DNA of 64,000 bases. It comes from Chryseobacterium sediminis (GTDB taxonomy: Bacteria > Bacteroidota > Bacteroidia > Flavobacteriales > Weeksellaceae). A program made the translations under genes and the position numbers. The stretch spans positions 1 through 64,000 of the forward strand of contig NZ_VUNZ01000006.1 of the NCBI RefSeq assembly GCF_008386505.1. Direction: 5' to 3'. A model generated the notes under the pieces. The model searched no databases and was not told the DNA's origin. It saw only the letters and a list, made by a program, of their open reading frames with translations. Shown piece by piece: positions 38,410-47,086 of this stretch (positions within the stretch are counted from its first letter, which is position 1; every line of letters starts with the position of its first letter).

Positions 38410-39978
38410 ATGGATAATCAGGAAATTAAGAGTAAAGTAAACGAACTCTGGGGGAAATTTTGGTCAGGTGGATTAACTAATCCAATAGACGCGATACAGC
38501 AAATCACATATTTGTTGTTTATGAAGCAACTGGACGAAAACGACCAAAAACGACAAGGTGATGCAGAATTTTTAGCAATGGAGTATAAATCCATTTTTCA
38601 GGGAAAATTCTATTTGCCTGGTGAGGAAGAAGATAAGGGTATCGAAAGAGAAGAGTTACGTTGGAAAAATTTCTCTCGCAAGCCTTCAGAAGAAATGTAT
38701 CAATTGGTACAAGCCCGAGTATTTCCTTTTATTAAAAACTTAGGCGAAACCGATTCTCCTTTTGCTAAACATATGGACAATGCAGTATTCATTATCCCTA
38801 AACCAAGCTTGTTGACAGAAGCTGTAAAAAAGATAAATGAAATTTATGAGGTTTTACATGCTCAAGATCGCTTTGTAGATGCCCAAGGAGATATTTACGA
38901 GTATTTGTTACAGCAACTTAGCACCTCAGGTAAAAATGGTCAATTTCGTACACCAACTCATATTATAGAAATGTTGGTAGAGTTAGTAAAGCCACAATTG
39001 GGCAATAAAATTGCAGATCCGGCGTGTGGTACGGCAGGATTTTTATTGGCGGCTTACCAATACATCTTAACACAGTTTACCTCTTCCAAACATAAAGTGT
39101 TAGATAATTATGGCTTTACTCGTGGGACATTAGCTGATAAATTAGTAGATGATACCTCTAAAGAGGTTTTAAATAGAAAAACATTCTATGGCTTTGATAT
39201 TGATCAAAATATGATTCGTATTGGGTTAATGAACCTGATGATGCACGGTATCGAACATCCTAATATTGACTATACGGATACTTTGAGTAAATTTTATAAT
39301 GAAGATAATGAATATCATATAGTACTCGCCAATCCGCCGTTTACAGGAAGTCTGGACAAGGCAGAAATAAACGAAAGTTTTACAACCGATACCAAAAAAA
39401 CCGAACTGCTGTTTTTAGAGCGTATCTATAAAATGCTACGAATGGGCGGAACTGCGGGTGTTATCATTCCTCAAGGGGTTTTATTTGGCTCTGGAAAAGC
39501 TTTTCAGAATATACGAAGTATTTTGATAGATAAATGTGAACTGAAAGCGGTAATTAATTTACCATCAGGTGTATTTAAACCTTATGCGGGAGTAGCTACA
39601 GCTATTTTGATTTTTACCAAAGGTGGCGAAACAGAACGGGTTTGGTTTTATAATATGGAACATGATGGTAAAACCCTAGATGATAAACGTAATGATCGCT
39701 TCGATAAAGAAGGTAATCGTGATTACGGCGACATTCACAAGATCATTCAGCATTACAACAATCGTGAACAAGAAAATCCTATCGATCGTACACAACGTTA
39801 TTTTTTTGTGCCTAAACAAGAATTGATGGACATGGGTTATGAGCTTAGTTTTAACCGCTATCGAGAAGAAGTATATGATCCAATTGATTACAGATCAACT
39901 ACAGATATTATGGCGGATTTAAAACAAAAGCAAAAGCAAATTGCAAACTTGATTGATGAACTTGAAAATATGTTGTAA
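38410..39978 (+). CDS. hsdM: Type I restriction-modification methyltransferase subunit HsdM
   Basis: The 522-residue N6-adenine methyltransferase has an N-terminal HsdM helical domain (about 1-150). Motif I DPACGTAGF (about 203-211) binds S-adenosylmethionine, and the catalytic motif IV NPPF is at about 308. The length is normal. It begins eight bases after hsdR ends, and its stop overlaps the hsdS start. With HsdS it should methylate the host recognition sites, and it appears intact even though HsdR is not. Confidence 0.95.
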   Translation: MDNQEIKSKVNELWGKFWSGGLTNPIDAIQQITYLLFMKQLDENDQKRQGDAEFLAMEYKSIFQGKFYLPGEEEDKGIEREELRWKNFSRKPSEEMYQLVQARVFPFIKNLGETDSPFAKHMDNAVFIIPKPSLLTEAVKKINEIYEVLHAQDRFVDAQGDIYEYLLQQLSTSGKNGQFRTPTHIIEMLVELVKPQLGNKIADPACGTAGFLLAAYQYILTQFTSSKHKVLDNYGFTRGTLADKLVDDTSKEVLNRKTFYGFDIDQNMIRIGLMNLMMHGIEHPNIDYTDTLSKFYNEDNEYHIVLANPPFTGSLDKAEINESFTTDTKKTELLFLERIYKMLRMGGTAGVIIPQGVLFGSGKAFQNIRSILIDKCELKAVINLPSGVFKPYAGVATAILIFTKGGETERVWFYNMEHDGKTLDDKRNDRFDKEGNRDYGDIHKIIQHYNNREQENPIDRTQRYFFVPKQELMDMGYELSFNRYREEVYDPIDYRSTTDIMADLKQKQKQIANLIDELENML

Positions 39979-41696
39979 TGGAATTGGTGAATCTTAAAGA
40001 AATTGCACTTCAAATCAGAGGTGTTTCGTATAAACAAAATGACATTTCAGCAGAAATTGATAGGAATAAGATAATTTTACTTAAAGGAAATAATATTCAG
40101 GGAAATAAAATCAATTGGGAAGATTTAATCTATGTTAATGAGAATAAAGTTTCTGATATTCAAATACTAAAAAAGGGGGATTTATTACTAACATCATCAA
40201 GTGGTAGTAAGAACTTACTTGGCAAACATGTTATTTATACAGGTGAAGTTACAGCAACTTTCGGAGCATTTTGTAAAGTAGTACGTCCAGATAAAAATAA
40301 AATTTTTCCAAAGTACTTGGATTGTTTTTTTAAAAGTAAAAGATATAGAAGTCACATCTTAAAAGTTACCCAGGGTGCAAACATTAATAACTTACGAAAT
40401 GAAGATATTGATAGTATAGAAATTCCATTCCCTTCTTACGGAAATCAAATTCGCATTGCTTATCTATTAGAAAAAATAGAAGCCACCATTGCCGAACGAA
40501 AAAATGCAATTGGTTTATTGGATGAATTTGTAAAAGCTAATTTTTATCAAATGTTTGGTGATCCTGTAAAAAATGAAAAAGAATGGAGTTTGTTTAATGG
40601 ATTTGAATATGCTAACGATATTCAGGTAGGAGTTGTTATTAAGCCAGCCTCACACTATGTTAAAGATGGGGTAATTGCCTTGAGATCGTTAAATATAAAG
40701 CCTAATAAAATAGACCTTAATGACGTTGTATATTTTTCAGAAGTAGCTAACAAGACAACACTTTCTAAATCAATATTAAAAAAAAATGATATAGTTTTAG
40801 TTAGGACAGGCAATACAGGAGTTGCTGCAATTATACCAGATGAATTAGATGGTATTAACTGCATTGATTTAATAATTTGTAGGCCCAAAAGAGAGCTGAT
40901 CAATTCATATTATTTGGTCTATTTATATAATTCAGAGAGGTTTCAAAAGGTAGTTGAGAATAATGAGGTTGGTGGTGTTCATAAACATTTAAATGTTGGT
41001 GTTTTAAAAAATATTAATCTTCCTATTCCACCTATTAACCTCCAAAACCAATTTGCGGATATTGCTCAAAAAATAGAAAGCATCAGGGCAGAGCAAGAAG
41101 TACAATTAAAAGATTTGGAAGAATTGTATGCATCGGTGAGCCAAAAAGTTTTTGCAGGAGATATAGACCTTTCCCAAGTGCCTTTTGATGTAAGTTTGTT
41201 ACCTAATGAACACAATCCTATTGAAACTTCCGAGGAAGAACCTAAGCCTGATGGTGTAAAGCAAGAATTACTTAAAGAAGAAATTAAAAAGGTAACCCAA
41301 CCTGCAACAAAAAGAAAACTCAATTGGGAAAATGTAAGTTTTAAAGAAGTGGCAAATTATATTCAAAATGAATTTAATGGGTATTATTTTAATGCAGAAA
41401 TGTTACTTCGCTATTTGAAAGAAGACATAGGAATGGTTGTCAATTATTTTTCTTCTGTAGAGCAGAAGAAAAAACCACAATATGAAAATGCAGATGATTT
41501 TTACCGTTTTGTAACGACAGCTATTACTGGTGAGAATTCCTTTTTACAGTTAGAACAAGTATTTTACAATGCAGAAACAGAGAATATCCCTAACATTAGT
41601 TTTACTGAAACAGATTTAGTCAATCTGGCTAAGAAAGATAAAAAAGAACGCTCAGGCATTTATTTTCGAATTAAAGATGAAATTACTACGCCTTAA
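39978..41696 (+). CDS. hsdS: Type I specificity subunit HsdS with extra C-terminal domain
   Basis: HsdS recognises the split DNA target and guides both methylation and restriction. Residues about 1-185 and 195-390 are two target-recognition domains, each followed by a helical conserved spacer (EKIEATIAERKNAI; QKIESIRAEQEVQLKDLEELYASVSQKVFAGDIDL). The usual protein ends near residue 400; here about 170 further residues follow: a Pro/Glu-rich linker, then a folded-looking segment (NWENVSFKEVANYIQNEF ... SGIYFRIKDE). The gene overlaps the following ATPase gene by 20 bases. The extension may couple specificity to that ATPase, which is an inference from adjacency. Confidence 0.9.
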   Translation: MELVNLKEIALQIRGVSYKQNDISAEIDRNKIILLKGNNIQGNKINWEDLIYVNENKVSDIQILKKGDLLLTSSSGSKNLLGKHVIYTGEVTATFGAFCKVVRPDKNKIFPKYLDCFFKSKRYRSHILKVTQGANINNLRNEDIDSIEIPFPSYGNQIRIAYLLEKIEATIAERKNAIGLLDEFVKANFYQMFGDPVKNEKEWSLFNGFEYANDIQVGVVIKPASHYVKDGVIALRSLNIKPNKIDLNDVVYFSEVANKTTLSKSILKKNDIVLVRTGNTGVAAIIPDELDGINCIDLIICRPKRELINSYYLVYLYNSERFQKVVENNEVGGVHKHLNVGVLKNINLPIPPINLQNQFADIAQKIESIRAEQEVQLKDLEELYASVSQKVFAGDIDLSQVPFDVSLLPNEHNPIETSEEEPKPDGVKQELLKEEIKKVTQPATKRKLNWENVSFKEVANYIQNEFNGYYFNAEMLLRYLKEDIGMVVNYFSSVEQKKKPQYENADDFYRFVTTAITGENSFLQLEQVFYNAETENIPNISFTETDLVNLAKKDKKERSGIYFRIKDEITTP

Positions 41697-43326
41697 AATA
41701 TTAGGAGAAGACTTTCGTAGTCTTACTGCTAATGTAGATTACGAATTTAATGATACTTTGGAAGACAGTAAATTATCTACCAAAGTATTTGCTGGTTTAA
41801 ATGGTAGTGGAAAATCCAATTTCCTGGAATTATTAGCAGAGATTTTTTATTATCTGGAAAGAGTTAAACTTCAAGATACCCCAAAGTCATACATTGAAAA
41901 TAAAAATTTTGGTTTTGAGATAGAATATATACTTCCTAAAACGAAGAAAGGTTTTGATTATATAGAGAAAATAGAATCGAGAGAAGTTTTGTATTTGGAT
42001 AAACCATTTGAAAAAGATGTACATGTAAACATTAAGAAAGATTTAGAAGGCTTCCTAGAAATGTCTTATTCTTTAGCGGGTGAGGATAACTTTTCAGTAG
42101 TAGAAGAAAATTTCGAACAATTCTTACCTTTAAAAATCATTGCTTATACTTCAGGGCAAAACGAATTATTGAGTAATCCATTTATACGTTTGCGATACCA
42201 TTACTTCACCGAAATGGTAAATAGTAAATACAAGGATTGTAATCGTCGTTTGTTTTTTTTAGATGCCGAAAGTAATTACAGCATTTTTGTTGCCAATATG
42301 TTATTAGGCAAAACTGCTCCATTAAATTATATTAAAAGTATTTTTAGGATAGAAGATTTACATTCATTTCGAATTACGTTTAATTACAAACATAATACCC
42401 AAGAAGCATTAAAAATATTAGAAAAAAAGCAAGATTTACTGAATCCATTAAAAGCATGTGCAACTACTTGGCGAGATGATACAAATGCTAAATGTTTAAT
42501 ATTAGACTTTTATATAACTGAAGCAGTACATCAAGCATTTCAATACTATTACAAAACAGCATTCCAACTATTTCAGACGTTTTACGAATTGCAAAGTTTG
42601 AATTTGTTAATCGAAAAACAAGCAGTTCGTAAGTTTGTAGTTAATGCGTCTAAAGCCATTAATATCACAGACGAATTATCAAAGTCAGATCCCTCGGATT
42701 TGATTTTTAGAATTGAAAAAATCCAAATCAAAAAACAAAAAATAGAAGAAGGTAAAAAGGACACACTCTATTACAAATCTCTTTCGGATGGGGAGCACCA
42801 GTTAAATGAAGTGATAGGTTCTGTTATGATGATGGAAGATGACGGCTGCTTGTTTTTGATGGACGAACCGGACACACATTTCAATCCAAAATGGCGAGCT
42901 AAAATGATTACGATTCTGAACAAAGTTTCTGGAAAAGAATATGATGCCCATGGAAATCCTGAAAATATAAGGAAGCATGAGTTGATTATGACCACGCATT
43001 CTCCTTTTATCATTAGTGATAACCAGAAAGATAATGTGTATAAGTTTATACGAAAAGATAAAACTTTGAAATTGGAAAATCCTAAACATGAAACTTATGG
43101 TACTTCCATTACTTTTTTAATGAAGCAGATTTTTGATAGAGATATTACTATATCAGATTACGCAAACAACGAACTGATTGATTTGAAAAGAGAGATACAA
43201 AATATAAATGATACAGCATTATTGGCTGAAAAAATTGATGAGATAGAAGAACGTTTGATGGGCTTTGGGGAGAGTATAGAAAAATTTGATTTGTATAACT
43301 ATTTAAGTCAAGTGAAGAAGAAATAA
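41677..43326 (+). CDS. Restriction-system-associated AAA family ATPase
   Basis: The 549-residue protein is an SMC/ABC-like ATPase of the AAA_21 type. It has Walker A GLNGSGKSN (40-48), the signature LSDGEHQL (about 369), Walker B CLFLMDEPDTHFNP (about 391) and the switch THSPF (about 440). A similar family is known as restriction-system-associated AAA ATPase inside Bacteroidota type I loci. It overlaps hsdS by 20 bases and the HNH gene by one base, so all are co-translated. ATPase plus HNH pairs also form the Septu defence module (PtuA-PtuB), and this pair may work similarly, but that link is structural analogy. Confidence 0.88.
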   Translation: MKLLRLKILGEDFRSLTANVDYEFNDTLEDSKLSTKVFAGLNGSGKSNFLELLAEIFYYLERVKLQDTPKSYIENKNFGFEIEYILPKTKKGFDYIEKIESREVLYLDKPFEKDVHVNIKKDLEGFLEMSYSLAGEDNFSVVEENFEQFLPLKIIAYTSGQNELLSNPFIRLRYHYFTEMVNSKYKDCNRRLFFLDAESNYSIFVANMLLGKTAPLNYIKSIFRIEDLHSFRITFNYKHNTQEALKILEKKQDLLNPLKACATTWRDDTNAKCLILDFYITEAVHQAFQYYYKTAFQLFQTFYELQSLNLLIEKQAVRKFVVNASKAINITDELSKSDPSDLIFRIEKIQIKKQKIEEGKKDTLYYKSLSDGEHQLNEVIGSVMMMEDDGCLFLMDEPDTHFNPKWRAKMITILNKVSGKEYDAHGNPENIRKHELIMTTHSPFIISDNQKDNVYKFIRKDKTLKLENPKHETYGTSITFLMKQIFDRDITISDYANNELIDLKREIQNINDTALLAEKIDEIEERLMGFGESIEKFDLYNYLSQVKKK

Positions 43327-44410
43327 TGTTATACACTTACATAGATATAGAACACCCAATCCATCAATTGCAAAATAATATTTGTTATTATTTTGAGCGT
43401 TTGTTTGATTTGGAACCTCAACCTTACGATAGTACTGTAGTACTTCAAGCAGGTTTTATAACTTTAATAAATTCATCAAATAAGTTTAAAAATTATTTAA
43501 AGGAAATAGCGGAAAGATATGTTGCATTACCTGACGGGGAAAGAGATATTATAAAAAAAGCATATTATAACCATTTCAATATTGAGAATCTATGTAATGA
43601 TACAACCTTAGAAGTTGTAAAATATACCGAAATAGTCAATGAAGATTTTCGAAAAATTTTAAAAGAATTTTTAACATGGTTATGGGATGATTATGACAGC
43701 TTACCAAAAGCATTAAAAGATGAATATAAGGATGTGCAAGATCATTTTAATGAATTTAAAAAAGTTCAAATAGGCAAAGTCTGCCCTTTTTGTGGAATTA
43801 GTAGTTTAAAACCCCGTACAGATAGAAAAAGGCGAAATGCTTATGATCATTATATTCCTAAGGCAATGTATCCTTTTGTCTCAATAAATTTCAAAAATTT
43901 GTTTCCTGCCTGTCATGAATGTAATTCAGATGAAAAAAAGAATATGATACGCCTTTAAAAAATGATATAAGGCAAAAAGTTCTTTTCCCTTTTAGCACTA
44001 CTTACACAATTGATGAGATAACCATTAGTATTAGTCCCCAAGAAGCATTTAATACTCTAAATCTAGGAACATTGTTGAGTGATATAGATTGGAATATTTC
44101 GTTTATATTAAACTCAGGGAGTATTGATATCTATAATGTTTGGGATGATATTTTTAGAATCAAGACAAGGTACAAAGAATACATTATAGATTACGAGGAT
44201 ACATGGTTTACAGATTTTGTTATAAAAAAATTTAATGAAAAAGTTGTAACCAATGTATCAACATTTGAGCATTACAAAAATGAACTAATTGATGATTCAA
44301 GAGATTTAATGATAAAAGATCCTTTATCTATATTGAAATATATCTATTTTACCTTCATTTTTAATATACCAGATATTGAAAATAAGTTGAGACAAGTTGT
44401 AATGGCTTAA
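43326..44410 (+). pseudogene. HNH endonuclease gene with frameshift at an A7 run
   Basis: The first part (210 codons to 43958) ends just after the HNH motifs: CPFCG (about residue 156), DHYIPKAMYP and FPACHECNSDEKK. In the A7 run at 43933-43939 the frame is lost. One extra A would continue without stop as EYDTPLKNDIRQKVLF and on to 44410, for about 361 residues in total. The downstream part alone has only a weak TTG start at 44072. The ATG overlaps the ATPase stop (TAATG). HNH enzymes of this type cut DNA or RNA with a zinc-finger-bound metal site. The A-run could allow transcriptional slippage, so the full protein might still be made at low level. Confidence 0.85.
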
Positions 44411-44575
44411 GAAACTATTGAAATTAAATCAATCCTAATTTTCATTTCAGAAATAATTGAGAGTATACGTTTTCAGAAATAAGAGAGTCTTAAAAGATTA
44501 AGAGCTTTTCATTTCTCATATCATATGTTTAAAAATACTAATCTTGTAGTAGTAGATTAAGCAAACATTATTCAT

Positions 44576-46066
44576 ATGAAAACAGCCTATTTATACGTCC
44601 GTGTAAGTACAGACGAGCAAAAAAGAAAAGGGTACTCCTTACCTGAGCAAGAGGACAGGTTATTAAAATATTGTAAATATAACAATATTGAAGTCAAGGG
44701 AATTTATCGTGAAGACTTCTCAGCTAAGAATTTCAATCGGCCTGAATGGAAAAGCCTATTCACAACAATTAAGCACAAATCACTAAAGGAAGAAGCTAAT
44801 ATATTGTTCATTAAATGGGATCGATTCAGTCGTAATGTTGAATATGCCTATGAAATGATAGGAAAGCTTCGGAAATATAAAACAACAGCAATGGCTATTG
44901 ATCAGCCTGTAGATTTCTCGGTGCCGGAAAGCACGGTTATGCTTGCTGTATACCTTTCTGTACCAGAAGCCGAAAACAGTAGGAGAGCCCAGAATACAGC
45001 AAATGGAATTCGTCGGGCTAAATTAATGGGTAGGTATACTAATAAGGCGCCATTAGGATTTATTAATCTGACACTGTTAGATGGTAAAAAAATAATTACT
45101 CCTAAACAACCAGAAGCAGACATTATAAAATGGGTATTCCATCAACTTTCAAAAAATATTCACAAAATAGAAGAGATTAGAAAAATGGCGACTGATAAAG
45201 GTTTGATATGCTCACGATCGCATTTTTTCAGATTGATACGTAATCCGGTTTATTGTGGTCTTATATCAGTAAATATTAGCGCAGAAGAACAACAAATGAT
45301 TAAAGGAATGCATGAGGCACTAATTTCCGAAAGTCAGTTTTATGACGTGCAGCGTATTATTACAACAAAAAGACAAGTTACTGCTAAAGCAGATACTCTA
45401 AAAGCAACATTTTTTCTAAGAGGCTTCTTAATATGTCCCCATTGTAATCAAAAACTTAGTGGAAGCTTTTCTAAAGGCAAAACCAAAAAATATCCCTACT
45501 ATCACTGTCATGGACGATGTAAGACAAGAATAAATGCAATTCTTCTTAATGAATGTTATCAGAATAAACTTCAAGAACTAATATTATCAAATAATGCAGC
45601 TGAATTATTCAACAGTATTTTAGAAGATCAGAATATAAAAACACAGAAAACAAATTATTTACATGAACGGATGTTAGCCGAGAGAAAATTGAAAGAAGAA
45701 GGATTAACTCTCTCTCAGGCTAGAAAGTTATTTGTAGCAAGGATCTTGAAACTTGACGATTATAATGAATTAAAAAAAGAGAATCAAGTTAATTCTCAAT
45801 GCTTAAAAAAAGAGCTACGTAATATCAATACTAAATTAAGAGATATTGATAGGCAGGAAAGATTGGAAGGCAAATTATTTTTGGATCTTTTTTACGGATT
45901 TTCGGAATTTGATACAGCTGATAAAAAGCATCTTTTGAGTTTAATTCCTCCTGTTAATGTTGACTACCAAAAAGGCAGCCTTTCTTTAGATCTAAATGAT
46001 GCATTATTAAAAGTACTATCGAAAAAAGCTAATCGAAAAAATATGAAAAATGAATTTCATGTATAA
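44576..46066 (+). CDS. Large serine recombinase
   Basis: The 496-residue enzyme has an N-terminal resolvase catalytic domain (YVRVSTDEQ with nucleophile S11; SLPEQEDRLLKYC; KWDRFSR). A recombinase domain follows (about 160-265, RRAKLMGRYTNKAPLGF). A zinc ribbon (CPHCNQKLSGSFSKGK ... YYHCHGRC, about 285-320) and a coiled-coil-rich C-terminus complete it. This layout is that of integrases and transposases that insert mobile islands without host factors. It is the probable mover of the defence island, at its right border. A small coupled ORF overlaps its 3' end. Confidence 0.93.
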   Translation: MKTAYLYVRVSTDEQKRKGYSLPEQEDRLLKYCKYNNIEVKGIYREDFSAKNFNRPEWKSLFTTIKHKSLKEEANILFIKWDRFSRNVEYAYEMIGKLRKYKTTAMAIDQPVDFSVPESTVMLAVYLSVPEAENSRRAQNTANGIRRAKLMGRYTNKAPLGFINLTLLDGKKIITPKQPEADIIKWVFHQLSKNIHKIEEIRKMATDKGLICSRSHFFRLIRNPVYCGLISVNISAEEQQMIKGMHEALISESQFYDVQRIITTKRQVTAKADTLKATFFLRGFLICPHCNQKLSGSFSKGKTKKYPYYHCHGRCKTRINAILLNECYQNKLQELILSNNAAELFNSILEDQNIKTQKTNYLHERMLAERKLKEEGLTLSQARKLFVARILKLDDYNELKKENQVNSQCLKKELRNINTKLRDIDRQERLEGKLFLDLFYGFSEFDTADKKHLLSLIPPVNVDYQKGSLSLDLNDALLKVLSKKANRKNMKNEFHV

Positions 46067-46205
46067 AAAAATATCAATTGAACAGGCAATTGCCCTATTA
46101 GCAAAGAATGGCATTAAAGTAGATGATGAAGAAATAGCAGTTATTTTGGACTTGCTTTATCTTATCTCAAAAAATTATAAAAAACCAGAACAAAAGACAC
46201 TATAA
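46059..46205 (+). CDS. Small ORF coupled to the serine recombinase, 48 aa
   Basis: This ORF overlaps the end of the recombinase in another frame and can start at ATG 46059, or three codons earlier at 46050. It encodes a small mostly helical protein (ISIEQAIALLAKNGIKVDDEEIAVILDLLYLISKNY). Similar 40-50 residue proteins often follow recombinases in Bacteroidota and are frequently misannotated. The function is unknown; a role as an excision or directionality partner is possible. Confidence 0.65.
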   Translation: MYKKISIEQAIALLAKNGIKVDDEEIAVILDLLYLISKNYKKPEQKTL

Positions 46206-46364
46206 CCCTAAGGAGATTTCGAATTTGCGAAAAAGTCCTATAGAAATATATTGAGGCTCTTCTAGATAATTTCAAACAAGTGATAGAGGAATTCCAGCTT
46301 CAAAAATCGAACTCTAAATATCCCAATTGTAAAAGTTTGGGCCACAGATTTTTATGGGTATAAA

Positions 46365-46397
46365 AAATGAGACAACTTTTAAAAAGTTGTCTCATTT
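46365..46397 (-). terminator. Terminator downstream of the tRNA genes
   Basis: AAATGAGACAACTT (46365-46378) and AAGTTGTCTCATTT (46384-46397) form a perfect 14-bp stem. On the minus strand it starts just after the tRNA-Arg 3' end and is followed by a T-run. Confidence 0.85.
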
Positions 46398-46399
46398 CG

Positions 46400-46473
46400 T
46401 GAGCGCGAAAGGATTCGAACCTTTGACCGTCTGCTTAGAAGGCAGATGCTCTATCCAGCTGAGCTACGCACCC
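46400..46473 (-). tRNA. tRNA-Arg (anticodon TCT)
   Basis: On the minus strand a complete cloverleaf can be drawn: acceptor GGGTGCG/CGCGCTC with one G-T pair, D arm AGCTCAGCTGGATAGAGC, anticodon arm CTGCCTTCTAAGCAG with anticodon TCT, and T arm AAAGGTTCGAATCCTTT. CCA is not encoded. It is followed by a terminator and preceded by tRNA-Pro on the same strand. Confidence 0.93.
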
Positions 46474-46505
46474 ATTAAGTAATTTTGAGAAAACTACTAA
46501 AACAG

Positions 46506-46580
46506 TCGGGGCGGCAGGATTCGAACCTGCGACCTCCTGGTCCCAAACCAGGCGCGATGACCGGACTACGCTACGCCCCG
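46506..46580 (-). tRNA. tRNA-Pro (anticodon TGG)
   Basis: The minus strand shows acceptor CGGGGCG/CGCCCCG, anticodon arm CCTGGTTTGGGACCAGG with anticodon TGG, and T arm GCAGGTTCGAATCCTGC. It is the first gene of a two-tRNA transcript with tRNA-Arg. CCA is not encoded. Confidence 0.93.
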
Positions 46581-46622
46581 AGGGTGTCATCAGTAACGAT
46601 ATTTACTTCGTTTTTGCGGTTG

Positions 46623-46630
46623 CAAAGGTA
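46623..46630 (-). promoter_or_regulatory. Promoter box for the tRNA-Pro/tRNA-Arg transcript
   Basis: Read on the minus strand the box is TACCTTTG followed by CA, a full match to TAnnTTTG, about 43 bases upstream of tRNA-Pro. Confidence 0.6.
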
Positions 46631-46890
46631 CAATACTTTTTCAAATAAAAAAATAAAATGAAGAATAATTTTAAATTAATTTTTGATGAATAGAACTTTA
46701 TTAACTTTACATGATTAATAACCATTGACTTATCGTATTTGAAAAAAGGTGAAAAAATTTTCATTTTTTTTTACTTTTTTATTTAAAACCGTTTGTTCAT
46801 GGTTTCCGCTTTAATAAAGGATTTCATTGATCATTCAGTAAAATGAAAGAATTAGAAGTTTTTTCTCTGTTAAAAATTGTTAAAAAAAAA

Positions 46891-46943
46891 ATCGTGGTAT
46901 CTATTTCTTTTATAAATTTGCAAAAAAAAATTAATACCACGAT
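46891..46943 (+). promoter_or_regulatory. Promoter box enclosed by a perfect 10-bp inverted repeat
   Basis: ATCGTGGTAT (46891-46900) and ATACCACGAT (46934-46943) are perfect inverted repeats. Between them lies TAAATTTG (46913-46920), a TAnnTTTG match followed by CAAA. It is the best promoter candidate in the 506-base gap between tRNA-Pro and the T9SS/Rhs operon, leaving a leader of about 160 bases. The repeats could be operator half-sites or an RNA hairpin. Nothing else in the gap looks coding, apart from a 17-codon mini-ORF starting at 46950. Confidence 0.5.
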
Positions 46944-47086
46944 AATACTATGAAGAAACCAACCATTTTCATCTCTTTCTCCTATCATATTCTGAATTTT
47001 TAAGATAGTTTTCTTTTTTCGGTTAATTTTCAAACTAAACTTGAGTTGGCTTCTGCTGACTATTCATTTGGTAAAAAATATCTAGT

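Larger units (their letters stand above)
29127..46364. mobile_element. Putative defence island with serine recombinase
   Basis: The segment between the prmA unit and the tRNA genes holds only defence-type and recombination genes: the ATPase-DUF3883 protein, a type I restriction operon with ATPase and HNH extras, and a large serine recombinase with its small partner ORF. It is more AT-rich by eye than the flanking metabolic genes. The recombinase lies at the right end, about 200 bases from tRNA-Arg. No clear direct repeats marking attL and attR were found by eye, so the exact borders are uncertain. Confidence 0.5.

Noticed and set aside
44072..44410. Separate hypothetical gene after the HNH ORF
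   Set aside because: It starts only at a weak TTG and continues the HNH protein in the -1 frame once an A is added to the A7 run.
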